In this document: in pieces, positions 18,783-27,099 of the stretch
Position numbering within the stretch: the stretch's first letter is position 1
Layout of the letters: each line of letters begins with the position of its first letter
Origin: HGM04593 sp045660825
GTDB lineage: Bacteria; Bacteroidota; Bacteroidia; Bacteroidales; Bacteroidaceae
DNA: 64,000 nucleotides
Assembly: GCA_045660825.1 (NCBI GenBank)
Contig: JAZREN010000060.1
Location: 80,727 to 144,726, forward strand
Direction of reading: 5' to 3'
Position numbers and translations under genes: made by a program
The notes under the pieces: generated by a model
The model's input: only the letters and a program-made list of their open reading frames with translations
The model's database searches: none
Told to the model about the DNA's origin: nothing

Positions 18783-21287
18783 ATGAAAAAGACGTTTGCA
18801 CTCCTTGCTCTTTTGCTGTGCGCGGTTGGAATCAATGCGCAGAACAATTACATCAACGGTCTATCAATCTGGTTCGACCAGCCCACAACGCTCAACGGAC
18901 GCGCAATATGGTATGGCGGCCGCCCCGACTTGTGGAAAGGCAAGGGCAAACCCGAATGGGCTGGTGATGCAGCCTACAATGCCGACAAGGAGTGGGAATC
19001 ATACTCACTACCCATCGGCAACGGTAGCATAGGCGCTAACATCCTGGGTTCACTGGAGGCCGAGCGCATCACCCTCAACGAGAAGACTCTGTGGCGTGGC
19101 GGCCCCAACACAGAGAAGGGTGCAGAATACTACTGGAACGTGAACAAACAGTCGGCACACCTGCTCGACGACATACGCCAGGCGTTCCTTGATGGTGACG
19201 ACGCGCTTGCCGCAAAGCTCACACGCGAGAACTTCAACAGCACCGCGTCATATGAGTATTATGGCGAGAAGCCTTTCCGTTTCGGTAATTTCACCACTAT
19301 GGGTGAGATTTATATCGAGACAGGGCACAACCTCATTGGCTTGGGCGACTACAAGCGCGTCCTCTCGCTCGATTCGGCTTTGGCCGTTGTACAATACAAC
19401 AGGAATGGAGTTGAGTTTGAGCGCAAGTGCTTTGTATCATACCCGGCTAATGTATTGGTCATGAAGTACAGCGCAAGCAAGCCCGGAATGCAGAACCTCA
19501 CATTCAGCTATGCTCCAAACCCAGTCTCTGAGGGCACAATGGAGAGCGACGGCATGGGCGGCCTTGTATGGAAGGCAAAGCTCGACAACAACGGAATGCA
19601 GTACACCATCCGCATCAAGGCAATTGCCAAAAACGGAAAAGTGACCGTTGAAAACGGTAAAATTGTTGTTGAGAAGGCCGACGAGGTCTGCTTCTACGTC
19701 ACAGCCGACACTGACTACAAGATCAACTTCGACCCCGACTTCAACGACCCGAAGACCTACGTTGGCGTAAACCCCGACGAGACAACCCAAGCATGGATGA
19801 CAAACGCCGTCGCAAAGGGATTCGACAACCTTTTCACAGAGCACTACAATGATTATACAGCTCTCTTCAACCGTGTTGAGTTGAACCTCAACCCCAATGC
19901 ACCTACAACACTTGAGTTCCCCGCGGTGAGGAACCTGCCAACCGACAAGCGACTTGCAAGCTACCGCACCGGCAAGCCCGACTATGCGCTGGAACAGCTC
20001 TATTTCCAGTTCGGCCGCTACCTGCTCATCTCAAGTTCGCGCCCAGGCAACTTGCCTGCAAACCTTCAGGGTATATGGCACAATAACGTCGATGGCCCAT
20101 GGCGTGTCGACTACCACAACAACATCAACCTGCAGATGAACTACTGGCCATCGTGCGCCACCAACCTGGCAGAGTGTACATTGCCGCTTATTGACTTCAT
20201 TCGCACACTCACCAAACCGGGCGAGGTGACAGCAAAGTCATACTTTGGTGCACGCGGCTGGACAGCCAGCATCTCGGGCAACATCTTCGGTTTCACTGCA
20301 CCGCTCATAAGCCAGGATATGTCATGGAATTTCAACCCCATGGCCGGCCCATGGCTTGCAACACATGTTTGGGACTACTACGACTACACACGCGACAAGA
20401 AATTCCTCAAGGAGACCGGCTACGACATCATAAAGAGCAGTGCAATCTTTACAGTAGACTACCTATGGAAGAAAGAGGACGGCACATATACGGCAGCACC
20501 CTCAACATCGCCCGAGCACGGCCCCATTGACCAGGGCGCAACATTCGTCCATGGCGTAGTACGTGAGATTCTGCTCGATGCCATTGCCGCAGCCGAGGTT
20601 CTTGGCGTTGACAGCGAACTGCGCAAGGAGTGGCAGAGTGTCCTTGACAAACTTGCGCCCTACGCTATCGGCCGCTATGGCCAGCTCATGGAGTGGAGCA
20701 AGGACATTGATAACCCCAACGACCAGCACCGTCACGTGAACCACCTCTTCGGTCTGCACCCGGGACACACCATTTCACCGGTGACAACACCCGTGCTTGC
20801 CGACGCATCAAAGGTTGTACTTGTTCACCGCGGTGACGGCGCAACAGGCTGGAGCATGGGTTGGAAACTCAACCAGTGGGCACGCCTGCACGACGGCAAC
20901 CACGCATACACCCTCTTTGGCAACCTGTTGAAGAACGGTACACTCAACAACCTTTGGGACACACACGCTCCATTCCAGATTGACGGAAACTTTGGCGGCA
21001 CAGCCGGCATAACCGAGATGCTCATGCAGAGCCACATGGGATTCATTCACCTGTTGCCCGCATTGCCCGATGCTTGGGAAGAAGGTAACATCAGTGGCAT
21101 CTGCGCACGCGGTGGTTTCGAGATTGGAATCAACTGGAAGGAGGGCAAACTCACCGAGGCTGTCATCACATCCAACAACGGCGGCCGCTGCAACCTGCGC
21201 TATGGTAACAGCACTCTCTCTTTCAACACAAAGAAAGGCGGCACATACAAAGTTGTGCTGAAAAACGGTAAACTCAGAAAAGCATAA
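18783..21287 (+). CDS. GH95 alpha-L-fucosidase
   Basis: Protein of 834 residues with a signal peptide ending near GINAQ. The N-terminal super-sandwich domain carries the family signature LPIGNGSIGANILG and LNEKTLWRGG. The (alpha/alpha)6 catalytic domain has HNNINLQMNYWP (Asn447, Asn449), STSPEHGP (Glu578) and FQIDGNFGG (Asp734), matching the Asn/Asn/Glu/Asp set of Bifidobacterium AfcA. It removes alpha-1,2-linked fucose (or galactose in some members) from host glycans or plant xyloglucan, in the periplasm or at the surface. It is not next to a SusC/SusD pair. Confidence 0.93.
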   Translation: MKKTFALLALLLCAVGINAQNNYINGLSIWFDQPTTLNGRAIWYGGRPDLWKGKGKPEWAGDAAYNADKEWESYSLPIGNGSIGANILGSLEAERITLNEKTLWRGGPNTEKGAEYYWNVNKQSAHLLDDIRQAFLDGDDALAAKLTRENFNSTASYEYYGEKPFRFGNFTTMGEIYIETGHNLIGLGDYKRVLSLDSALAVVQYNRNGVEFERKCFVSYPANVLVMKYSASKPGMQNLTFSYAPNPVSEGTMESDGMGGLVWKAKLDNNGMQYTIRIKAIAKNGKVTVENGKIVVEKADEVCFYVTADTDYKINFDPDFNDPKTYVGVNPDETTQAWMTNAVAKGFDNLFTEHYNDYTALFNRVELNLNPNAPTTLEFPAVRNLPTDKRLASYRTGKPDYALEQLYFQFGRYLLISSSRPGNLPANLQGIWHNNVDGPWRVDYHNNINLQMNYWPSCATNLAECTLPLIDFIRTLTKPGEVTAKSYFGARGWTASISGNIFGFTAPLISQDMSWNFNPMAGPWLATHVWDYYDYTRDKKFLKETGYDIIKSSAIFTVDYLWKKEDGTYTAAPSTSPEHGPIDQGATFVHGVVREILLDAIAAAEVLGVDSELRKEWQSVLDKLAPYAIGRYGQLMEWSKDIDNPNDQHRHVNHLFGLHPGHTISPVTTPVLADASKVVLVHRGDGATGWSMGWKLNQWARLHDGNHAYTLFGNLLKNGTLNNLWDTHAPFQIDGNFGGTAGITEMLMQSHMGFIHLLPALPDAWEEGNISGICARGGFEIGINWKEGKLTEAVITSNNGGRCNLRYGNSTLSFNTKKGGTYKVVLKNGKLRKA

Positions 21288-21299
21288 TCCCTCATCATC

Positions 21300-22130
21300 A
21301 TGGCAAGAAGAAACAATAATAGCAGTCACATATTCATCAAGTTGTTCATATGCATTGCAGTACTACTCATTGCAATGCTATACACCCGATGCCAGACCAA
21401 CAGTGGCGGTAACCACGATGAAGCTGACAAAATCAGCCTTGAACTTGCCATACCGCAGTTCACAAAATCAACCAAGAGTCAGGTGATAGAGCATGTAGGC
21501 TACACCGTTTCCTACAACGAGCAGCGCCGTAACCCCAACTGGGTGGCCTATGAACTTACAGGCGAAGAGGTTGACGGAACAGAGCCACGCGGCAGCAAGT
21601 TCATTCCCGACCCCAATGTCATTGGCCGCCAGGCGGTCGACGACGACTACAAACACAGCGGATGGGACAGAGGACACCTTGCACCGGCTGCCGACATGAA
21701 ATGGAGCGAGCAGGCCATGGACGAGAGTTTCTACCTCTCTAACATATCGCCACAGAACGGCAACCTGAACCGTGGCGTGTGGAAGAGCATTGAGGAGCTC
21801 ACACGCGACAATGCCAACCGCTATGGCGAAATACTGGTTGTCACCGGACCTGTATTCACCGACAAAAAAGGTCTTGGCTACATAGGCGACAACCGCGTCC
21901 TCATCCCCAACGCTTTCTACAAGGTGCTGCTCGCATACGACAATGGCTACACCGGAATAGGATTCTACTGCGAGAATGTCGCAGGCAAAAAGAAACTGCA
22001 GACATATGCCCGCAGCATTGATGAGATAGAGGAAATCACAGGTATCGACTTTTTCCATCTGCTCGCCGACGAAATTGAGAACGGAATAGAAGCCAGATAC
22101 GACTGGAACGACTGGAAGACACAGAACTGA
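21300..22130 (+). CDS. DNA/RNA non-specific endonuclease (NUC1/EndoG family)
   Basis: Protein of 276 residues with one N-terminal membrane anchor (about 11-28), so it is probably tethered outside the cytoplasm. The nuclease core has SGWDRGHLAPAADM, containing the catalytic DRGH motif, and NISPQNGNLNRGVW, with the metal-binding Asn. This is the ββα-metal fold shared with Serratia nuclease and EndoG. Likely role: degradation of extracellular or periplasmic nucleic acid for nutrition. It is 12 nt after the fucosidase, in the same direction. Confidence 0.92.
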   Translation: MARRNNNSSHIFIKLFICIAVLLIAMLYTRCQTNSGGNHDEADKISLELAIPQFTKSTKSQVIEHVGYTVSYNEQRRNPNWVAYELTGEEVDGTEPRGSKFIPDPNVIGRQAVDDDYKHSGWDRGHLAPAADMKWSEQAMDESFYLSNISPQNGNLNRGVWKSIEELTRDNANRYGEILVVTGPVFTDKKGLGYIGDNRVLIPNAFYKVLLAYDNGYTGIGFYCENVAGKKKLQTYARSIDEIEEITGIDFFHLLADEIENGIEARYDWNDWKTQN

Positions 22131-22153
22131 CCTTAACAGACACTACAAACAAC

Positions 22154-22432
22154 ATGTTCATAGTCATTGCAATGATGTTCAGCGGCATAGCATTCGGTTA
22201 CCTTATGCGCCGCCACCGTTTTACCCACATAGGCAAAGCAACAATATTCTTCATATGGATATTGCTGTTCGTGCTTGGCGTGGAGGTCGGTGGCAACCCC
22301 GATATCATAAAGTCACTGCCCACATTGGGCGTCGAAGCCTTGTTCATTGCTGGAATGGGTATTCTTGGCAGCGCCATTGCGGCGATGCTGTTATGGAAAA
22401 ACGTAAAGAAACACGAAGAAAAAAAAAGATAA
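22154..22432 (+). CDS. LysO-type lysine exporter, N-terminal half
   Basis: Protein of 92 residues with three predicted membrane segments and a basic C-terminal tail. FFIWILLFVLGVEVGGNPDIIKSL is characteristic of the first half of LysO/YbjE (DUF340). The second half is the next gene, 2 nt downstream. In E. coli the two parts are one ~300-residue protein, so here the exporter is made of two polypeptides. It is expected to export L-lysine and perhaps analogues across the inner membrane. Confidence 0.85.
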   Translation: MFIVIAMMFSGIAFGYLMRRHRFTHIGKATIFFIWILLFVLGVEVGGNPDIIKSLPTLGVEALFIAGMGILGSAIAAMLLWKNVKKHEEKKR

Positions 22433-22434
22433 CG

Positions 22435-23037
22435 ATGAAGGGTAGCTTTATTATCATAGGTTTCTTTATTCTGGGTATCATCTGCGGTGTAACAGACATA
22501 ATCCCTGCCGAGGTACTTGAAGGCGACATCAGCCTTTACGCATTGTGTGCACTCATGTTCTGCGTCGGTGTGAGCATAGGCAACGACCCAGACAGCATCA
22601 GCAGTTTCAAACAACTGCCCCGTCGCCTCACCCTGCTGCCAATCGCAACAATCCTTGGTACATGGGCCGCACTTATTGTGGTGAACCTGCTGCTTGATTT
22701 CCGCACAACCCAGCAATGCTATGCCGTAGGCTCGGGATTCGGTTACTATTCACTCTCAAGCATCTTCATCACCAAATACATGGGGGCTGAACTGGGCACG
22801 CTTGCCCTGCTCACCAACATTGCACGCGAACTGCTCACACTCTTGGCGGCACCCTTCCTTGTAAAGTTCTTTGGCCCGCTGTCGCTCATTTCGGCAGGCG
22901 GAGCAACCACTATGGACACCGTGCTGCCGTCGGTCATACGCTACTCGGGCAAGCAGTACGCAATCCTCTCAATCTATCAGGGATTCGTGGTCGACTTCTC
23001 CGTGCCCTTCATGGTGACATTCTTCTGCACCATCTGA
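22435..23037 (+). CDS. lysO: LysO-type lysine exporter, C-terminal half
   Basis: Protein of 200 residues from ATG 22435; the frame is open upstream but overlaps the previous gene. Membrane segments carry the LysO core: LMFCVGVSIGNDP, SGFGYYSLSSIF, LTNIARELLTLL, and GGATTMDTVLP. These hold the acidic and polar residues of the transport path. It functions with the 92-residue partner immediately upstream. The sequence between the genes shows no sign of a recent frameshift, so the split is a stable arrangement. The operon ends at the strong hairpin at 23059-23100. Confidence 0.87.
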   Translation: MKGSFIIIGFFILGIICGVTDIIPAEVLEGDISLYALCALMFCVGVSIGNDPDSISSFKQLPRRLTLLPIATILGTWAALIVVNLLLDFRTTQQCYAVGSGFGYYSLSSIFITKYMGAELGTLALLTNIARELLTLLAAPFLVKFFGPLSLISAGGATTMDTVLPSVIRYSGKQYAILSIYQGFVVDFSVPFMVTFFCTI

Positions 23038-23058
23038 CACAACAACCTTGTTTACAAT

Positions 23059-23100
23059 AAAAAAGTTATCCTGCTCAAAATTGGGCAGGATAACTTTTTA
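23059..23100. terminator. Bidirectional terminator between converging genes
   Basis: A 15-17 bp stem (AAAAAGTTATCCTGC paired with GCAGGATAACTTTTT) has A and T runs on the two sides, so it can end transcripts from both the LysO operon and the converging gene at 23114-23632. Confidence 0.85.
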
Positions 23101-23113
23101 TAATGTTTCACTG

Positions 23114-23632
23114 TCAAAAACTTATTGCCAAAGACAAACCACCTGGTGAAGTTCCTATTTGCAGTGATGTATTATATTTCTTCTCCAAGCGGTTAAGCCT
23201 TGTCTTGTAAATACAGAGTGTCGGGATTCCGGCAAGGACACATGCTGCACCGGCAACAGTTGAACCGGCACCAAGGAATATTAAAGTTTGTGCAGCAAAT
23301 ACCCCTGCATCCGTTTCTGCCGTCCACCCCAAAAGGAAACCGCCCCAGAACATACAATATCCAAGCGGCATCATTGCCGCGCCGCCGATTGTAAGTCCAA
23401 GACCAGTCTTGTAACCGGCTCTGTACTTGAGGTACTCCCCACTCCAATCCACACCGTCGAGCGATGAGAAACAGGCCGCAGCGCTATATTTGTCGAGTTT
23501 TACACCATCAACAAACACACGGCTACCCTTGATATCAACAGGCTTAATCTCAAAATCTTCAGTGTTTGAATACTGCGCCATGACATTCATGCCAATGAGC
23601 GCAAAAAGCAATAAAAAAATGTGTCGTTTCAT
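23114..23632 (-). CDS. Exported or membrane protein of unknown function
   Basis: Protein of 172 residues starting at ATG 23632; the frame extends further upstream but the MKRHIFLLLFAL signal begins here. The signal is followed by a short soluble part with VDIKGSRVFVDG..LD, then two glycine-rich hydrophobic segments (about 85-110 and 118-145), then a basic region. The pattern is common among small Bacteroidales envelope proteins; I do not recognise a function. It lies downstream of trxA in the same direction, with a 54-nt gap. Confidence 0.65.
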   Translation of the reverse strand: MKRHIFLLLFALIGMNVMAQYSNTEDFEIKPVDIKGSRVFVDGVKLDKYSAAACFSSLDGVDWSGEYLKYRAGYKTGLGLTIGGAAMMPLGYCMFWGGFLLGWTAETDAGVFAAQTLIFLGAGSTVAGAACVLAGIPTLCIYKTRLNRLEKKYNTSLQIGTSPGGLSLAISF

Positions 23633-23686
23633 AGTATCTTGTATTTGGATTTCAAGCGGGGCCATATCTACCATATGAGAAATACC

Positions 23687-24043
23687 TCAAAGCAGCGTCT
23701 TTTCTATTGCTTCCCTCAGTTGCGGCTTGCCCATTGCGCCTTGCGAACGGTGCATTGTACCATTCTGCTCAATGAAGATGAGTGTAGGTATAGAACGTAT
23801 ACCAAAGAGCATAGCAAGTTCCTCTTCGTCATCCACATTAACCTTGTAGATATCCACCTTGCCGGCATACTCGTTGGAGAGTTCCTCCAACACAGGTGCA
23901 AGCATCTTGCAAGGGCCGCACCACTCAGCATAGAAATCTATCAATGCAGGCTTGTCGCCCAGGAATTCAAAATGTCCGGGATTTGATTTGTAGTCACCCA
24001 CGCGAGCAATGAACTGCTCATTTGTCAAATGAATTGTTGCCAT
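23687..24043 (-). CDS. trxA: Thioredoxin
   Basis: Protein of 118 residues with no signal peptide, hence cytoplasmic. It has the canonical active site FYAEWCGPCKMLAP and the cis-Pro motif SIPTL. It reduces cytoplasmic protein disulfides. Length and motifs are typical. It is a stand-alone gene with a TATATTCG-like -7 box upstream on its strand (about 24090-24100). Confidence 0.93.
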   Translation of the reverse strand: MATIHLTNEQFIARVGDYKSNPGHFEFLGDKPALIDFYAEWCGPCKMLAPVLEELSNEYAGKVDIYKVNVDDEEELAMLFGIRSIPTLIFIEQNGTMHRSQGAMGKPQLREAIEKTLL

Positions 24044-24262
24044 AATCTTTTTTCTATTAGTTGTTTTCAGTAGTTGTTTGTGGCTGCGAATATAACATAA
24101 AAATGTTAAAACAGATATTCTATAACATTATTTAGCATTTCCCGCCCCACTTCACATTCAAAAAACAAAAAAACAGGACACAGTTGCCAAAAAGCAAGGG
24201 CACTTTATTGATTGTTTGAAGAGTTTAAGCTAAATTAGCACAATATTAATGAATTTACTATT

Positions 24263-25735
24263 ATGGAGCAATCTACGCCATTCAAACGGTTCATGCGATT
24301 CCTGCGCAAATATAACCGATACATCAAAGTTGCCGCTATAGCAATCATGGCAGTTGCAATCGCAATGTTGCCAACAGAGTGGTTCGGTATTGACGGACTG
24401 AACCCGATACAGCAGCGCATGATTGCCATATTCGTGTGGGCTGCACTCATGTGGATTGTGGAGGCCGTGCCGGCATGGACAACGTCACTGCTCATAATAG
24501 TGATTATGTTGCTCACCATCTCGGACAGCGGCATCTCCATGCTCATCAGCGGCTACGACGCCAAGGAGCTAATGAGTTACAAGGCTATAATGAGCACCTT
24601 CGCCAACCCCACGGTGATGCTGTTCATGGGTGGATTCATCCTTGCCCTTGTGGCATCGAAGAGCGGTATCGACGTAAGCATGGCACGTGCTATGCTCAAA
24701 CCATTCGGTTCAAGACCACGCATTGTATTGCTCGGTTTCATCCTTGTAACGGCCATATTCTCAATGTTCGTGAGCAACACCGCCACTGCGGCAATGATGC
24801 TCACCTTCATGGCACCTGTCATCAGGCAGTTGCCGGCAACTGAAAAGGGCACCACAGCCCTTGCGCTTGCAATCCCCATCGGAGCCAACATCGGCGGCCT
24901 TGCAACACCAATCGGCACCCCGCCGAACGGAATAGCCCTGCAGTACATCAACGACGTTGACGGCCTTAACCTGGGCGTGGACTTTGGAGAGTGGGTGTTG
25001 GTGATGGCACCGCTCATGCTGATAATCCTCCTTATCTCGTGGGTACTCTTGAGCGTGATGTTCCCATTCACGGCAAAGAAGGTGAACCTTACAATAATCG
25101 GTGGTGCAAAGAAGGGTTGGCGGACATATGTAATCTACGTGACACTTGCCGTTACCATATTGCTGTGGATGTTTGAGAAGGTAACAGGCATCAACTCATA
25201 CGTGGTGGCGCTAATCCCCATTGGAGTGTTCGCAATAACACGCATCATAAAATCGAGCGACCTCAAGGACATCGACTGGGCCTGTCTGTGGATGGTTGCC
25301 GGCGGCTTCGCACTTGGCGACGGCATGTCGAAGACCGGCCTTGCCAAGACATTGGTTAATGCCATTCCTTTCGACACCTGGCCGGCAATGCTTGTCCTGC
25401 TTGGTGGCGGCATCATCTGCTGGTTGCTCTCGCAGTTCATCTCCAACTCTGCAGCCACAGCACTCATGGTTCCTATCATGGTGGCCGTGGGTAGCGGCAT
25501 GAAGGATGCTCTGGGTGACTATGGTGGCGTGGGCACACTGCTCATCGGCGTGGCCATGGCCGCATCGTTTGCGATGTCATTGCCCATCAGCACCCCACCG
25601 AATGCCATTGCCTACTCTACCGGCCTCATAAAGACAAAGCAGATGTTCATAACCGGAATGATCATTGGTGTCATCTCACTTGTCATTGGCTACGTGCTCA
25701 TCATTGCAGTGGGCAAGACCGGCTACTTTGGATAA
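24263..25735 (+). CDS. DASS-family sodium:dicarboxylate/sulfate symporter
   Basis: Protein of 490 residues with about 11-12 membrane segments. The two family SNT motifs are present, VSNTATAAM and ISNSAATAL, each followed by a proline-rich re-entrant segment (PIGTPPNGIA and PISTPPNAIA). These build the Na+ and carboxylate/anion sites of the SLC13/VcINDY fold. It probably takes up a C4-dicarboxylate, citrate or sulfate at the inner membrane. It is followed 21 nt later by an outer-membrane barrel that could serve as the matching outer-membrane pore. Confidence 0.92.
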   Translation: MEQSTPFKRFMRFLRKYNRYIKVAAIAIMAVAIAMLPTEWFGIDGLNPIQQRMIAIFVWAALMWIVEAVPAWTTSLLIIVIMLLTISDSGISMLISGYDAKELMSYKAIMSTFANPTVMLFMGGFILALVASKSGIDVSMARAMLKPFGSRPRIVLLGFILVTAIFSMFVSNTATAAMMLTFMAPVIRQLPATEKGTTALALAIPIGANIGGLATPIGTPPNGIALQYINDVDGLNLGVDFGEWVLVMAPLMLIILLISWVLLSVMFPFTAKKVNLTIIGGAKKGWRTYVIYVTLAVTILLWMFEKVTGINSYVVALIPIGVFAITRIIKSSDLKDIDWACLWMVAGGFALGDGMSKTGLAKTLVNAIPFDTWPAMLVLLGGGIICWLLSQFISNSAATALMVPIMVAVGSGMKDALGDYGGVGTLLIGVAMAASFAMSLPISTPPNAIAYSTGLIKTKQMFITGMIIGVISLVIGYVLIIAVGKTGYFG

Positions 25736-25756
25736 ACCAATACACATATAGAAAAA

Positions 25757-27076
25757 ATGAAAAAGAGACTACTTATCGCAGCACTGGTTTCCATGATTCT
25801 CGGTGGTGCAACAGCTCAGGAGAAATTCAGTTTCAAGTTCTACGGCTTTGTGCGTAACTATGCATGCTACGACACACGCGAGAGCCTCACATCAAACAGT
25901 GAGCAGTTCTACTACATGCCAAAGGACGTAAAGCTTGATGCCGACGGCAACGACCTCAACGCACAGCCCAACATGATGCTGCTGAGCATCACAACACGTT
26001 TGGGACTCAACATCACAGGCCCCGAGTTCCTCGGTGCAAAGACATCGGCAAAGATTGAGTCGGACTTTGCAGGCTTTGGAACAAGCAACACCGTGCTTCG
26101 CATTCGCCAGGCATATGCGAAGATGGACTGGGAGCACAACAAACTGCTTGTGGGACAGGCATGGCACCCAATGATGGGCGACATGATGCCCGACGTGTTC
26201 TCACTTGAAACCGGTGCCCCTTTCACACCGTTCAGCCGCACACCACAGGTGCGTTATGACTACGTCAACAAGGGCGTGACACTCACAGCCACAGCACTCT
26301 ATCAGTTCCAGTACACATCATACGGCCCCGACGGTGCTTCGTTCAACTACGCACGTAATGCGGTGGTACCCGAGGTATACCTGCAGGCAATGTATAAGAA
26401 CGGTGGTTTCCAGATTGGTGCCGGTGTCGACATGCTCACCATCAAGCCACGCCAAAGCTACAACTGGGATGTAACGGTAAACAGCCCCGTACTCGATGAC
26501 AATGGCAACCCAACATTTGACGCAGATGGCAACCCTGTAACAGTTGAAGAGAAGGTAACAAAGACCTTCAAGTGCAACGAGGCACCTGTAGTGAGCTTCA
26601 CTCCAACACTCTTTGCATCGTACAAGGCCGACCGTTGGGGCATCAAGGGACGTGTGACATATGCACAGAACGCTGCACACCTGAGCATGATAAGCGGTTA
26701 CGGCGTAACAGCCATCAAGGAGAACGGCGAGCAGGAGTATGGCACAATCAACAGCCTTGGCGGTTGGATTGACGCAACCTACAAGCAGCCATTGAAGAAG
26801 GGCTACCTCCAGTTCTGCTGCTTCGCAGGCTATACAAAGAACCTTGGTTGCGAGAGCGACATCGTAGGCGACATCTACATGCGTGGCGAGAAGAACATGG
26901 ACTACATGTGGCGCGTTGCACCAAGTGTCCTCTACACACACAACGCATTGCAGATTGGTGTTGAGTACAACCCCACCACAGTAGGTTATGGCGAGAAGAA
27001 CAAGAACTACACAATGTACAACCCACGCCCTGTGACCAACCACCGCATCTGCGCAATGGTAAAGTACAATTTCTAA
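25757..27076 (+). CDS. Outer-membrane beta-barrel (porin-like) protein
   Basis: Protein of 439 residues with a signal peptide ending GGATAQE. The rest is made of alternating amphipathic strands rich in aromatic residues and ends in KYNF, a C-terminal Phe as in many barrels. An acidic loop (about 240-265, DDNGNPTFDADGNP) looks like a calcium-binding or surface loop. It sits between the symporter and the GH84 gene, so it may be a specific porin for the symporter substrate. No specific family name can be given. Confidence 0.75.
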   Translation: MKKRLLIAALVSMILGGATAQEKFSFKFYGFVRNYACYDTRESLTSNSEQFYYMPKDVKLDADGNDLNAQPNMMLLSITTRLGLNITGPEFLGAKTSAKIESDFAGFGTSNTVLRIRQAYAKMDWEHNKLLVGQAWHPMMGDMMPDVFSLETGAPFTPFSRTPQVRYDYVNKGVTLTATALYQFQYTSYGPDGASFNYARNAVVPEVYLQAMYKNGGFQIGAGVDMLTIKPRQSYNWDVTVNSPVLDDNGNPTFDADGNPVTVEEKVTKTFKCNEAPVVSFTPTLFASYKADRWGIKGRVTYAQNAAHLSMISGYGVTAIKENGEQEYGTINSLGGWIDATYKQPLKKGYLQFCCFAGYTKNLGCESDIVGDIYMRGEKNMDYMWRVAPSVLYTHNALQIGVEYNPTTVGYGEKNKNYTMYNPRPVTNHRICAMVKYNF

Positions 27077-27099
27077 TAAAACAACTTAACCAATAGAAT

